A stretch of 53,804 nucleotides of DNA from JAAYDK01 sp964543935. GTDB taxonomy: Bacteria; Spirochaetota; Spirochaetia; Sphaerochaetales; Sphaerochaetaceae. Position 1 is the stretch's first letter. Each line of letters starts with the position of its first letter. Below are positions 40,027 through 48,504 of this stretch, one piece after another. The position numbers and the translations under genes were made by a program. The notes below the pieces were generated by a model that was not told the DNA's origin, made no database searches, and saw only the letters and a list, made by a program, of their open reading frames with translations. The DNA lies in contig CAZJAK010000006.1 of NCBI GenBank assembly GCA_964543935.1, positions 1-53,804 of the forward strand, written 5' to 3'.

Positions 40027-41606
40027 CACGACCCTACCCGTTCCAATGCCCGGCAAGCGTGGCCCACATGGCGGCTCAGCTCCTCCGAATCGAACCAGCC
40101 GTGCTCAGCGCGGGCGAGGATTCCCGCCTTCTGATGCACGAGGGCGGCACCCTGGGTGGCTTGAGCCACATCCATCCCTTGGGCAAGAAAAGCAGCCAGG
40201 ATTCCAGCAAACACATCCCCGCTTCCTGCGACTCCGAGCGAGCTGTTCATCCCGTCCACCACAACCGGTACCGAGTGGTCTTGCCGCCCATCGAATATCC
40301 AGACCACATGGCTGCGATAAGCTAAAACTGCTTCGAATGACCTGGCGACTTTTTGCATCGAATCGATGAACGACTCGGGAGTACCGCTGTTGCCCGTTTC
40401 TTGGGCCAGCAATGGCATGGAGAGTCGCTCAAGCATCCGGTGCAGTTCCCCTGGATGTGGCGAAAGAACCAACGGCCCATGCTCCTTGTGACCTATGCGT
40501 TTCTCAGCCACTGCTTGGGCGAACAAGGCAATCGCATCGGCGTCCAACAGGACAGGAAGCCCGCTGGCCAAGATTTCTAGCAACTGCTCCAGATGCGTTG
40601 GGCCCCAGCCAGGCCCGGCGGCAATCGCTTGGAAATCACGGGCCAGCTGTTCAGCCGGAAGGATTTCAGCGTGAGCCAAGGCGTGGACGATCACAGAAGG
40701 CGATTCTTGTGAGACAATCGCAGCGATATCGGCGGTACAACATAGAGTGACCAAGCCGCATCTGGCATGAAATGCTGAACGAGAAGCCAGCCGTGGCGCT
40801 CCACTATAGGCTTTGCTGCCGGCAAACAGTCCCAAGTGGCCCCTGCGGTTTTTATAACTTTCTTCTCCGATCACTGGAATGACAGCATCACTATCGGTGC
40901 ATAACAATGCTGCTGCAGGTGCTTGCGACAAGACCTGCGGCACAAAACACGGATTGACTTTGAGAATCTTCCCCCATGCGCTTCGTGAGGCAGGGTGAAA
41001 AGCAGCGTATTTATATAATCCCATCGTCACTGTAACGTCGGCACGGACATGCGGATGGGCAATTCCAAGCGTGTCGCAACAGCCAGAAGGTATGTCGATC
41101 GACCATATCGATCCACCTTGGTCCTTCCGCTCGTTCATCAATGCGGCGATGGTGGCGGCCAGTCCCGACAAGCTGCCCCGCAATCCGGTGCCGGCCAATC
41201 CATCGATGAGGATATCCGCCTCCGCAATCGTCTTGATCGTTACCTGGTCCGGTCCCTCAGCGTTCTCTTCATTTTCATGGATGTCCAAACCCAGCGAACG
41301 GACGATCCGCCTTTGGATAGCACACGAAGTAGATGTGCGTGAACCGATCAACAGGACAGTCACGCAGGAGAATCCATCGTGTACTGCTTGCCTGGCCATG
41401 ACTAAAGCGTCGCCACCGTTATTGCCTCCTCCAGCAACGAACACAAGGCGCGTGCCGATGGGCAGACCGCCTTCCACCGATGTGCACAATGCGGCCCATC
41501 CGCGAATGCCGGCTTGTTCCATCAACACCAAAGCAGGGATGCCATGGATGTTTTGAGTATCAAGATCGATCTGTTCCATCGTCCTCGCGGCAACCAATGA
41601 TTCCAT
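40026..41606 (-). CDS. nnr: Bifunctional NAD(P)H-hydrate epimerase and dehydratase
   Basis: 526 residues. Repairs hydrated NADH and NADPH. The N-terminal YjeF epimerase domain (1-215) has GIPALVLMEQAGIRGWAAL and FVAGGGNNGGDALVMAR; the C-terminal ADP-dependent dehydratase domain has GHLGLFAGSKAYSGAPRLA, AAGPGWG, SPHPGELHRML and GSGDVFAGILAA. Start chosen at ATG 41606 rather than 41645: the family begins 10-15 residues before the GIPxLVLME motif, and a strong promoter -10 ends 6 bases before 41606, so a longer protein would contain the promoter. The mRNA is predicted leaderless. Heads an operon with the membrane protein and Nudix genes. Confidence 0.92.
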   Translation of the reverse strand: MESLVAARTMEQIDLDTQNIHGIPALVLMEQAGIRGWAALCTSVEGGLPIGTRLVFVAGGGNNGGDALVMARQAVHDGFSCVTVLLIGSRTSTSCAIQRRIVRSLGLDIHENEENAEGPDQVTIKTIAEADILIDGLAGTGLRGSLSGLAATIAALMNERKDQGGSIWSIDIPSGCCDTLGIAHPHVRADVTVTMGLYKYAAFHPASRSAWGKILKVNPCFVPQVLSQAPAAALLCTDSDAVIPVIGEESYKNRRGHLGLFAGSKAYSGAPRLASRSAFHARCGLVTLCCTADIAAIVSQESPSVIVHALAHAEILPAEQLARDFQAIAAGPGWGPTHLEQLLEILASGLPVLLDADAIALFAQAVAEKRIGHKEHGPLVLSPHPGELHRMLERLSMPLLAQETGNSGTPESFIDSMQKVARSFEAVLAYRSHVVWIFDGRQDHSVPVVVDGMNSSLGVAGSGDVFAGILAAFLAQGMDVAQATQGAALVHQKAGILARAEHGWFDSEELSRHVGHACRALERVGS

Positions 41607-41612
41607 ATGGAC

Positions 41613-41641
41613 ATGATAATCGCTGTATAGCGGGCGGTCAA
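41613..41641 (-). promoter_or_regulatory. Leaderless-type promoter of nnr
   Basis: Minus strand TTGACC (41636-41641), 17-base spacer, TATCAT (41613-41618), then 6 bases to the ATG at 41606. Both hexamers match five of six. Confidence 0.65.
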
Positions 41642-41670
41642 CCATGGTCCAATTGGAGGGCGTGTAGAAA

Positions 41671-41710
41671 TTCTCCTACCCAGTAGCACAAATTATATAT
41701 TTCGTGCTAC
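41671..41710 (+). promoter_or_regulatory. NikR-type operator overlapping the metal operon promoter
   Basis: GTAGCA (41683-41688), 16 bases, TGCTAC (41705-41710): a perfect inverted repeat with the 6-16-6 spacing of NikR operators but a different half-site. With one more paired base the arms are GTAGCAC and GTGCTAC. It covers the presumed -10 TATATA (41694-41699); TTCTCC at 41671-41676 is a weak -35 at 17 bases. This position would give repression. Confidence 0.65.
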
Positions 41711-41740
41711 GATTGCCAAACAGACAACGAGGTGAGAAAT

Positions 41741-42160
41741 ATGGGTGAATTAGTCCGTTTCGGAGTCTCGATGGACAATGAATTGGTCGAAGCCCTTGAC
41801 CGGATGGTGCAAAGAAAAAACCACTCGAACCGGTCCGAAGCAATCCGCGACCTGGTCAGGCGGGAATTGATCAATGAAATCGAGACCGATGGTTCGACAG
41901 AAGTAGTGGCAATCGTACAGTTGATCTTTCAGCATGGTCATCAATTGAATCGCAATCCTATCGATGCCTTCCCCTCGTTGACGATTGTCACGAATCTCCA
42001 GCAGCATCTGCAACGGGACATATGCATGAAGATTTTGATTGTAGCGGGACGCAATGACGAACTTCGCGCATGGGCCAGCCCTTTGATCAACCAGCTTCAT
42101 GTGGTAGGGAACTTGACCATTGTTGCCGCCGACAGCTTGCTCAAGGAATTGCAATCGTGA
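41741..42160 (+). CDS. NikR-like ribbon-helix-helix metalloregulator
   Basis: 139 residues. N-terminal ribbon-helix-helix domain (LVRFGVSMDNELVEALDRM, NRSEAIRDLVRREL, 4-43) and C-terminal ACT-like metal-sensing domain. It aligns without gaps to E. coli NikR numbering: H89 and C95 are kept, but H87 is Gln and H76 is Ala, so two of the four nickel ligands are missing. H65 and H67 are nearby alternatives. Start ATG 41741 has GAGGTGAG 5 bases upstream. First gene of an operon with a zinc/manganese-type ABC transporter and preceded by its probable operator. The true metal is unknown. Confidence 0.85.
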   Translation: MGELVRFGVSMDNELVEALDRMVQRKNHSNRSEAIRDLVRRELINEIETDGSTEVVAIVQLIFQHGHQLNRNPIDAFPSLTIVTNLQQHLQRDICMKILIVAGRNDELRAWASPLINQLHVVGNLTIVAADSLLKELQS

Positions 42161-42867
42161 ACAGCATGGTGGAACTACGGGGAGCAACTGCAGGTTACGG
42201 GACTCGGACCGTCTTGCGCGCTATCGACCTCACCATTGCGCAGAGGTCGTTCGTGGTCATCACCGGAGCCAATGGGAGTGGCAAGAGCACGTTGTTGAAA
42301 GTGATTGGCGGGACCTTGCCGGCTCGCGGTGAACGGTTGGAAGTACAAGGCATACCGCTCGATTGCGAAGCGAACCGGCGCAGGGTGCGCCGTTCCATCG
42401 GGTATCTTGCCCAATCACAGAGTGCACCACGTTTCGCTGTCACGGTGCTGGAAAGCGTGTTGTTGGGGCGCTGGGGTGCCTCCTTTGGATTTTTCAGACG
42501 TTCTGGTGCAGCCGATTGGAAAGCGTCCCGCGAGGCCCTCGCCCTGACCGGAACCCTCGAATTGGCCGACCGCGACATCCGCACCCTCTCGGGAGGGCAA
42601 CGGCAACGGATCGCTTTGGCGCGAGCTTTGGTACGCAAAGCCGATGTGGTGCTTATGGATGAACCCACTACGTTTCTCGATCCCGACTCGAAGATTGGAT
42701 TCGTCAATTTAGTCAGAAACCTGCATGAGGAATTGGGTATCACCGTCATCATGGTCTCGCACGAACCGATCGCCGTTCGTGAGGGCGATCGGGTGTTGAC
42801 CCTTGAAGACGGGAATCTGCAAGAACTACGTTTTGTTCAGACAGGAACGGGATTATGGAAGCGATGA
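42157..42867 (+). CDS. Metal ABC transporter ATP-binding protein, ZnuC/MntB type
   Basis: 236 residues. Walker A GANGSGKST (about 36-44), Q-loop LAQSQSAPRF, signature LSGGQRQR, Walker B VLMDEPTTFLDP and switch His in VSHEP. Energises the metal importer with the permease downstream. Start taken as GTG 42157, which overlaps the regulator stop as GTGA and has AAGGAA 8 bases upstream; the ATG at 42166 is the alternative. Overlaps the permease by 13 bases. Confidence 0.87.
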   Translation: MNSMVELRGATAGYGTRTVLRAIDLTIAQRSFVVITGANGSGKSTLLKVIGGTLPARGERLEVQGIPLDCEANRRRVRRSIGYLAQSQSAPRFAVTVLESVLLGRWGASFGFFRRSGAADWKASREALALTGTLELADRDIRTLSGGQRQRIALARALVRKADVVLMDEPTTFLDPDSKIGFVNLVRNLHEELGITVIMVSHEPIAVREGDRVLTLEDGNLQELRFVQTGTGLWKR

Positions 42868-43667
42868 TCGAAGCATTCTCATTAAGCGTAGTGCGAAATG
42901 CCTTTTTCGCCATGTTGATCGCCGGGGCCACGTTATCGTTGCTGGGCGTCATCATCGTGTCGTTAAACCTCACCGCCATCAGGTTCACTCTCATGCACAC
43001 GGGCCTGTTGGGCGCGGCATTGGGAATCGCATTGGGGTTCCAACCGCTTCCCGGAGCTTTCATCGTGGTGTTGGCCGCCTCTGTCGGCATGGCTTTGATC
43101 AGCGATGCGTCGGCCATTTCCTCCAGTTCCGCCAGTGGCATGATCATGACCGCATCGCTGGCGGGAGCATTCATCCTCTTGGCTGTCGCAGGGGTTCCCG
43201 CTATGCAAGTGTTCGACATCTTCGCTGGAAACATCCTCATGTTGACAACCATCGACGTCATCGTGACCTCAGTGCTCGGACTCGTCACTGCGTTGTTTTT
43301 CATCTTCACATACCGCGAGACCCAATTGGTCCTCATGGATAAAGAATTGGCGTACAACCTCGGGCTTCCGGTAAAAGCTTTGACCACGATGATGTTCGTC
43401 TTATTGGGAATCGGGGTTGCCTCAGCCTTGCGGTTGGTCGGAGCCCTGCTTGTCGACGCGATCATCCTGTTGCCAGCTATCGCAGCCTTACGCCTTGCTT
43501 CCCGCTTCTCATTGGCATTGGTGTTGACGTCGCTGTTTGGATTGCTGGCCACCACGGCAGGATTCATGATCGCCTTGGCATTGGACTGGCCAGTGGGGTC
43601 GACCACAGCGCTGTGTTCCGTATCGATTCTTGCAGGCGCACTTGTCGTGCGTAGAAAAGCCCATTGA
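42855..43667 (+). CDS. Metal ABC transporter permease, ABC-3 family
   Basis: 270 residues with about eight hydrophobic segments. ABC-3 permease of the zinc/manganese/iron group: RFTLMHTGLLGAALG near residue 45 corresponds to the family segment usually written as SHA.LPG, and DKELAYNLGLPVKAL is the cytoplasmic coupling loop. Start ATG 42855 lies inside the ATPase gene and has a weak GGGA site. The binding-protein gene follows after 23 bases. Confidence 0.88.
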   Translation: MEAMIEAFSLSVVRNAFFAMLIAGATLSLLGVIIVSLNLTAIRFTLMHTGLLGAALGIALGFQPLPGAFIVVLAASVGMALISDASAISSSSASGMIMTASLAGAFILLAVAGVPAMQVFDIFAGNILMLTTIDVIVTSVLGLVTALFFIFTYRETQLVLMDKELAYNLGLPVKALTTMMFVLLGIGVASALRLVGALLVDAIILLPAIAALRLASRFSLALVLTSLFGLLATTAGFMIALALDWPVGSTTALCSVSILAGALVVRRKAH

Positions 43668-43690
43668 AAGTCCACGGAGGAGAATCCAAC

Positions 43691-44446
43691 ATGCGTCGTT
43701 CGTTTGTAGCCGCCGTTGTGCTCATCGCCAGCCTAGCCTCCCTGTATGCCCAAGGTGTAGCGGAGCCACAAGACCAACCTGATATCGTCGCCTCTACTTC
43801 ATGGGTTGCGGCGATGGCCGAAGCTGCCGGAGCGACCAATGTCGCGCTATTGGCTCCGGTGGAGCTCAAACATCCACCTGAGTACGACTTCAAACCATCC
43901 GACATCATCAAGGCTGCCAACGCACGCTTGCTCCTCTGGGCAGGGTACGAAGGATTCATGAAGGAATTGTTTAGCGCAACAGGAGCACCTGATGAAAAGA
44001 TCGTCAAGGTCTCCACCAACAACTCACCCGACCTGCTTGTAGAAGCAGTCAGGGCATTGGCCCGAGTGTTGGGCACTGAGCAACAAGAACTGGCCTGGGA
44101 AATCGGCCTTGATGAATTTTCACGAAGGACGCTCGCTTCTGCCGCGGAAAAGCAGGTCCCGCGGCTTCGTGCTGCAGTGCAATTCCACCATCAAGCGTTG
44201 GCACGATGGTTGGGCTACGAGGTTGTGGCGGTATTCGGCCCCAATGAGATGACGATAAGCCAACTGCAACTCATTACTCAACTGAATGTCGACCTGGTTA
44301 TCGACAATTGGCACAGCCCGCTAGGTCTGGCGTTGAAGGACCAGGGGCCATCCTATGTCCAACTGATCAACTTCCCCGGGCAAGGTGGAACCAAAACACT
44401 GCTTGACGTATTGCACTACAACATGCGCCAGCTGGGGCTCGAATGA
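43691..44446 (+). CDS. Metal-binding ABC transporter receptor, ZnuA-like
   Basis: 251 residues with a signal peptide (1-20, ending SLYAQG). Cluster A-I metal receptor fold: IVASTSWVAAMAEAAG at the N terminus, the metal-ligand-type His in LKHPPEYDFKPSD (about residue 62), the long central helix, and VVAVFGPNEMTISQLQ in lobe 2. The usual second and third histidines are not obvious, so the site may be atypical. Start ATG 43691 has GGAGGAG 8 bases upstream; the frame from 43664 overlaps the permease. Last gene of the operon. Confidence 0.8.
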   Translation: MRRSFVAAVVLIASLASLYAQGVAEPQDQPDIVASTSWVAAMAEAAGATNVALLAPVELKHPPEYDFKPSDIIKAANARLLLWAGYEGFMKELFSATGAPDEKIVKVSTNNSPDLLVEAVRALARVLGTEQQELAWEIGLDEFSRRTLASAAEKQVPRLRAAVQFHHQALARWLGYEVVAVFGPNEMTISQLQLITQLNVDLVIDNWHSPLGLALKDQGPSYVQLINFPGQGGTKTLLDVLHYNMRQLGLE

Positions 44447-44453
44447 GTGCGGC

Positions 44454-44482
44454 TTGACACCTGGGCAGTTTTCAACTACCTT
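44454..44482 (+). promoter_or_regulatory. Promoter of the thi operon
   Basis: Perfect TTGACA (44454-44459), 17-base spacer, TACCTT (44477-44482). The predicted start falls at the first bases of the riboswitch. Confidence 0.6.
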
Positions 44483-44489
44483 TGAGCCA

Positions 44490-44566
44490 GTCTTGGGGTG
44501 GCCGGAGTTTCCGGTCTGAGATTAAACCCGTAGAACCTGATCTGGATAATACCAGCGAAGGGAGAC
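44490..44566 (+). promoter_or_regulatory. TPP riboswitch (THI element)
   Basis: The conserved elements occur in order: GGGGTG, CTGAGAT, ACCCGTAGAACCTGATCTGG, ATAATACCAGCGAAGGGA. Binds thiamine pyrophosphate and turns off the thiamine transporter operon. The remaining leader of about 55 bases contains a pyrimidine stretch (CCATCTCCATCCCC) that could pair with the AAGGAGGG ribosome site, favouring translational control. Confidence 0.95.
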
Positions 44567-44621
44567 ACGCTCGAACCATCTCCATCCCCATAGACAGCGA
44601 ACGATCCAAGGAGGGTGTACC

Positions 44622-45636
44622 ATGAGACACCGTACTGTAAGTTTTGTTCTTGCTGTCGTGTTGTGCTTGTCGTTGCCGTTATCTGCCCAAGGCAACAAGC
44701 CTGCTGACGCCTCCCCCGGTGTGCTGACCGTCTACGCCTACGACTCATTCGTCTCGGAATGGGGGCCGGGACCCGCGGTCGTGGCTGATTTCGAACAACA
44801 GAGCGGTTGGAAAGTCGATTTAATTTCAGTCGGCAACGCATCGGAATTGTTGCGCCGCGTCATCTTGGAACAAAACAATCCCAAAGCTGACGTGGTGGTG
44901 GGCATCCCGCATGGCAGTTTGGCGGCGATGCTGGCAAGCAACTTGTTCATCAGTCATGTATCAGCTCATGCCGGATCAATCCCTGAATTGTTGCGGATCG
45001 ATCCGACCAACACCTTCATCCCGTTCGATTACGGCAATTTCTCCTTTGTGTACGACTCCAATAAAGTATCTTCACCACCGCGGTCGTTGGACGATTTACT
45101 CGACAGCCGCTGGAAGGGCAAGGTCATCCTGATGGACCCCCGCACCAGCAGTGTCGGTATGGGATTGCTTGAATGGACCATCGCTGTGTATGGGGAGCGC
45201 TATCTCGAGTGGTGGAAAGCGATGAAACCGAACATCCTCACCATCGCCGACTCATGGTCGTCGGGGTATGGGCTGTTCACCCAGGGGGAGGCCCCTCTCG
45301 TCATCANNNNNNNNNNATGTGATGTTCGAAAATAACCAGTCCATCAAAGCCACCGTGTTCCCCGAGGGGAACGGAGCCGTTATTGAAGGGATTGGCATTG
45401 TGAAAAGCTCCGATGCACAGGAGGCTGCCAAGCAGTTCGTCGATTTCCTGCTTGGTCCTGCTCAAGCGACGATTGCCGTTTCGAATGTCATGTATCCTGC
45501 CAATATCGCCACAGAATTGCCTGAGGCCTTTGTTTTTGCGCCGAAGCCCGATAAATCATTGATGTTGCCTTTTGAACTCCTTGCAAAAAACCGCGACAGG
45601 TGGCTTACTGAATGGGTGGAGGCCATGAGCAGGTGA
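44622..45636 (+). CDS. thiB: Thiamine ABC transporter receptor, interrupted by an assembly gap
   Basis: Signal peptide (1-23, ending LPLSAQG) and a class D binding-protein fold: VLTVYAYDSFVSEWGPGP, GIPHGSLAAMLAS, FIPFDYGNFSFVYD, WKGKVILMDPRTSSVGMG. The 10-N run at 45307-45316 breaks the frame: the two halves read in different frames only because the placeholder length is arbitrary. By comparison with ThiB, roughly ten residues around an SYTTSPAYH-like segment are missing. The C-terminal half ends NRDRWLTEWVEAMSR, typical for ThiB. Start ATG 44622 has AAGGAGGG 6 bases upstream. Imports thiamine, with thiP and thiQ downstream. Not a true pseudogene. Confidence 0.85.
45307..45316. other. Assembly gap of 10 N inside thiB
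   Basis: Short N run that shifts the apparent reading frame; about 30 bases are probably missing, judged from ThiB length. Confidence 0.9.
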
Positions 45637-47351
45637 ACAAAGAGCGACCGAGCAATCCATATGCCGACGATCGATTTCACCGCCTGATCGGGATACCGGG
45701 GATACTCATCCTGGCGGTATTGTTCATCGGACCGGTTGTCGTCGTTCTGAGGCAAGCTTTCATCGATGGAGCCGGTCGCTTTACCTTCGCCATCCTCGTA
45801 CAAACAGCTCTGGATCCGTATGTCCTGCGGTTATTGGCCTTCACCTTGGTGCAAGCCGCTCTCAGCACCGTGGCCGCCATAGTGCTGGCACTACCGGGAG
45901 CTTACCTGCTGGCAACCTATGACTTCGTCGGGAAACGGCTTGTCAGGGCTTTGTGCATGATACCATTCGTGTTGCCTTCCATCTTGGTCGTATTGGGATT
46001 CGTCATCATCTACGGTAACAACGGCATGCTCAATTCGTTGCTCATGCATGTGTTCGATTTGCAAGAACCACCGCTGCGCATACTCTACTCATTCAAGGCA
46101 ATCATCCTTGCCCATGCGTTCTATAATTTCCCATTGACGCTGGGCATCGTCTCCTCGTATTGGGAACGCCTGCCGGATTCACTCGGCCAAGCGGCAAACA
46201 CGTTGGGGGCCCGCCGCTTCACCGTTTTCAGGACCATCACCCTGCCCCGCCTTGTCCCAGCAATCGCCAGTTCGGCCACCTTGGTGTTTTTATTTTGTTT
46301 CTCCAGTTTCGCCATCATGCTCGTACTCGGTGGCGGCCCCCAGTTCACCACCATGGAGGTTGAAATTTACCGGCAAGCACGCGTCATGCTAGACACCTCC
46401 AAAGCCGCTGCCTTGAGCTTGGTTTCAATCCTCACGGCAATCATTTTTGTTGCACTCCATTCGTGGGCGCAACGAGCCTTGGCACGGCAGGAGGAGTATC
46501 GATTTCAGACTGCTTCGAAAGGGAGAACACCCCGCAAGATATCCTCATTCAGTGCCCGGATGGCCATTGTGGTGTATTCGATCGGGATGTTGTTGTTCGT
46601 GACCGGACCGTTGGCCGGGATCATCGTGCGGTCTTTCCAAGCGACCGAATCCCGCTCTGGCTCGTATGCCTTCACCTTGAAATGGTACAGGCAGCTTGCA
46701 GAATCATTCGTGGCAGTGGGCCAGTCACAGGATGGATGGGGCGTGGCTGTCCTCAACAGTCTCGGCATAGCCCTTGCCGTCACGTTGATCAGCATTGTGG
46801 TCAGCACGTTGACGGCAGCCTCGATCGGCCGCAGAAGAACTTCGCACCAAGTATCGGCTGAGATATTGGCAATGCTCCCCATGGCTGTCTCTTCCGTGAT
46901 TATTGGTTTAGGGTATTACATCGTGGCGACATACCTGCACGGTCCTGATGCTTGGCGCTTGGTGGCCGTAGTGCTGGCACATGTGGTCATCGCCTCCCCG
47001 TTGGTGCTCAGGGCGGTCCTGCCCCAGTATCGAAGCATACCGCTTTCTTACCTCCAAGCATCGCTTACGTTAGGAGCGAACGTCAGCCGGACATTCAAGC
47101 AGGTCGAGTTGCCATTGTTGCGTTCCGCAATCGCCACCGGTGCCGCTTTTGCCTTCGCCATCTCGCTCGGGGAACTCAACGCCACCTTGGTCCTGTCCGA
47201 TTCCCATATCGTCACCCTCCCGGTCGTGATGTATCGTTTGATAGGTTCGTATAATTTCCCGGCGGCATGTGCCTTGGGGACCGTGTTGATTGTGTTATGC
47301 GTGATGACTTTTTTAGCCACAGAATCGTTCCGAAGGAGGCGTCATGTCTGA
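45633..47351 (+). CDS. thiP: Thiamine ABC transporter permease
   Basis: 572 residues with about twelve hydrophobic helices, the fused two-halves form typical for ThiP. Each half has an EAA-type cytoplasmic loop: QAANTLGARRFTVFRTITLPRLVPA in the first and QASLTLGANVSRTFKQVELP in the second. Start taken as GTG 45633, which overlaps the thiB stop as GTGA with GGAGG about 13 bases upstream; an ATG at 45612 inside thiB is the alternative. Overlaps thiQ by 8 bases. Confidence 0.9.
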   Translation: MNKERPSNPYADDRFHRLIGIPGILILAVLFIGPVVVVLRQAFIDGAGRFTFAILVQTALDPYVLRLLAFTLVQAALSTVAAIVLALPGAYLLATYDFVGKRLVRALCMIPFVLPSILVVLGFVIIYGNNGMLNSLLMHVFDLQEPPLRILYSFKAIILAHAFYNFPLTLGIVSSYWERLPDSLGQAANTLGARRFTVFRTITLPRLVPAIASSATLVFLFCFSSFAIMLVLGGGPQFTTMEVEIYRQARVMLDTSKAAALSLVSILTAIIFVALHSWAQRALARQEEYRFQTASKGRTPRKISSFSARMAIVVYSIGMLLFVTGPLAGIIVRSFQATESRSGSYAFTLKWYRQLAESFVAVGQSQDGWGVAVLNSLGIALAVTLISIVVSTLTAASIGRRRTSHQVSAEILAMLPMAVSSVIIGLGYYIVATYLHGPDAWRLVAVVLAHVVIASPLVLRAVLPQYRSIPLSYLQASLTLGANVSRTFKQVELPLLRSAIATGAAFAFAISLGELNATLVLSDSHIVTLPVVMYRLIGSYNFPAACALGTVLIVLCVMTFLATESFRRRRHV

Positions 47352-48411
47352 AAACGCCCTCGTGTGCAGCGATATCAGGGTAAGGTATCCCGAATTCACC
47401 CTTGATTTGGACTTTAGCGTCAAGGAGGGAGAATTGGTTTCGATCATCGGTCCCTCGGGATGCGGAAAGAGCACCACCTTGCAGCTGATCACCGGATTGC
47501 TTGCGTGTGAGCATGGCTCGATCGTATTGAACGGGAAAGACATCACTCATGTCCCGGTGTGGGAACGCACCATCGCGATGGTGTTTCAAGATTACGCATT
47601 GTTCCCTCATCTCAATGTCGAAAAGAACATCTCCTACAGCTTGCGGCTCAAACGCGTCCCGAGGAAAGAACGCCAAAAGACGACAACCGACTTGATGGAG
47701 TTGGTGGGATTGGAGGGGTATGGCAAACGGGACATAGCCCAGCTCAGCGGCGGAGAACGCCAACGGGTGGCGCTGGCACGGGCGATCGCGTCAAAACCGC
47801 AGCTCTTGTTGTTGGACGAACCGTTGTCTGCTTTGGATGCGAAACTCCGCAAGCACCTGCGTCAAGAAATCCGCAAGATTCATGATTCCACCGGCATCAC
47901 GACACTGTATGTGACCCACGACCAAGAGGAGGCCTTGGCACTGAGCGACCGGATCTTGGTGATGAACAATGGGCGCATGGAGCAACTGGCCACCCCTGAG
48001 GAGGTCTATACCCATCCGTCGACGCTGTTTGCGGCCAAGTTCATGGGAGAAGGAACGTTGTTACCCTACGATGTCATTCCGACCACCTTGGTCTCGACCG
48101 ACAAAGGTCCCGACATCGTCGTGTTCCGCAGCGGTGGAGAGAACCGTCAGATTTTTTTCCGCCCCGAACGTGTCATCGTGCACGATAAAACTGAATTGGC
48201 GTTTCCTGAATTCCTACCCCATTTGCGTTTTACCAACTGCCGGGTGGTGGATGCGGAATACCAAGGCGGCCGCTATCTGCTGAGGTGCAGTTGGAACGGG
48301 AATCCGATTCATGCGTATAGTCGTTTCAAACCGCGTCGGGACACCATCACTCTCGGTGTTCGGGTAAGCGATCTGACCGAGTACCTCGACGGAGTCGTCA
48401 ATACCCGTTGA
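47344..48411 (+). CDS. thiQ: Thiamine ABC transporter ATP-binding protein
   Basis: 355 residues. Walker A GPSGCGKST (about 39-47), Q-loop VFQDYALFPH, signature LSGGERQR, Walker B LLLDEPLSALD, switch His in VTHDQEEA. A C-terminal TOBE-like domain (about 240-350) makes it longer than the E. coli ThiQ (about 232) and similar to the FbpC/PotA subgroup; the specificity comes from context (TPP riboswitch, thiB, thiP). Start ATG 47344 has AAGGAGG 4 bases upstream. Confidence 0.85.
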   Translation: MSENALVCSDIRVRYPEFTLDLDFSVKEGELVSIIGPSGCGKSTTLQLITGLLACEHGSIVLNGKDITHVPVWERTIAMVFQDYALFPHLNVEKNISYSLRLKRVPRKERQKTTTDLMELVGLEGYGKRDIAQLSGGERQRVALARAIASKPQLLLLDEPLSALDAKLRKHLRQEIRKIHDSTGITTLYVTHDQEEALALSDRILVMNNGRMEQLATPEEVYTHPSTLFAAKFMGEGTLLPYDVIPTTLVSTDKGPDIVVFRSGGENRQIFFRPERVIVHDKTELAFPEFLPHLRFTNCRVVDAEYQGGRYLLRCSWNGNPIHAYSRFKPRRDTITLGVRVSDLTEYLDGVVNTR

Positions 48412-48504
48412 GTCGAAGCAGCATGCCACGTGCAGGCGTACGTTTGGACAGGGGGCCCCCTTCTGATGACGAACCATGCCGCAGACCGTTATATTGGTAT
48501 TACG

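Noticed and set aside
44622..45636. thiB as a frameshifted pseudogene
   Set aside because: The frame change coincides with the N run, whose length is arbitrary.
48450..48461. AGGGGGCCCCCT palindrome after thiQ as a terminator
   Set aside because: There is no loop between the arms and no T tract; it could be a chance GC run.
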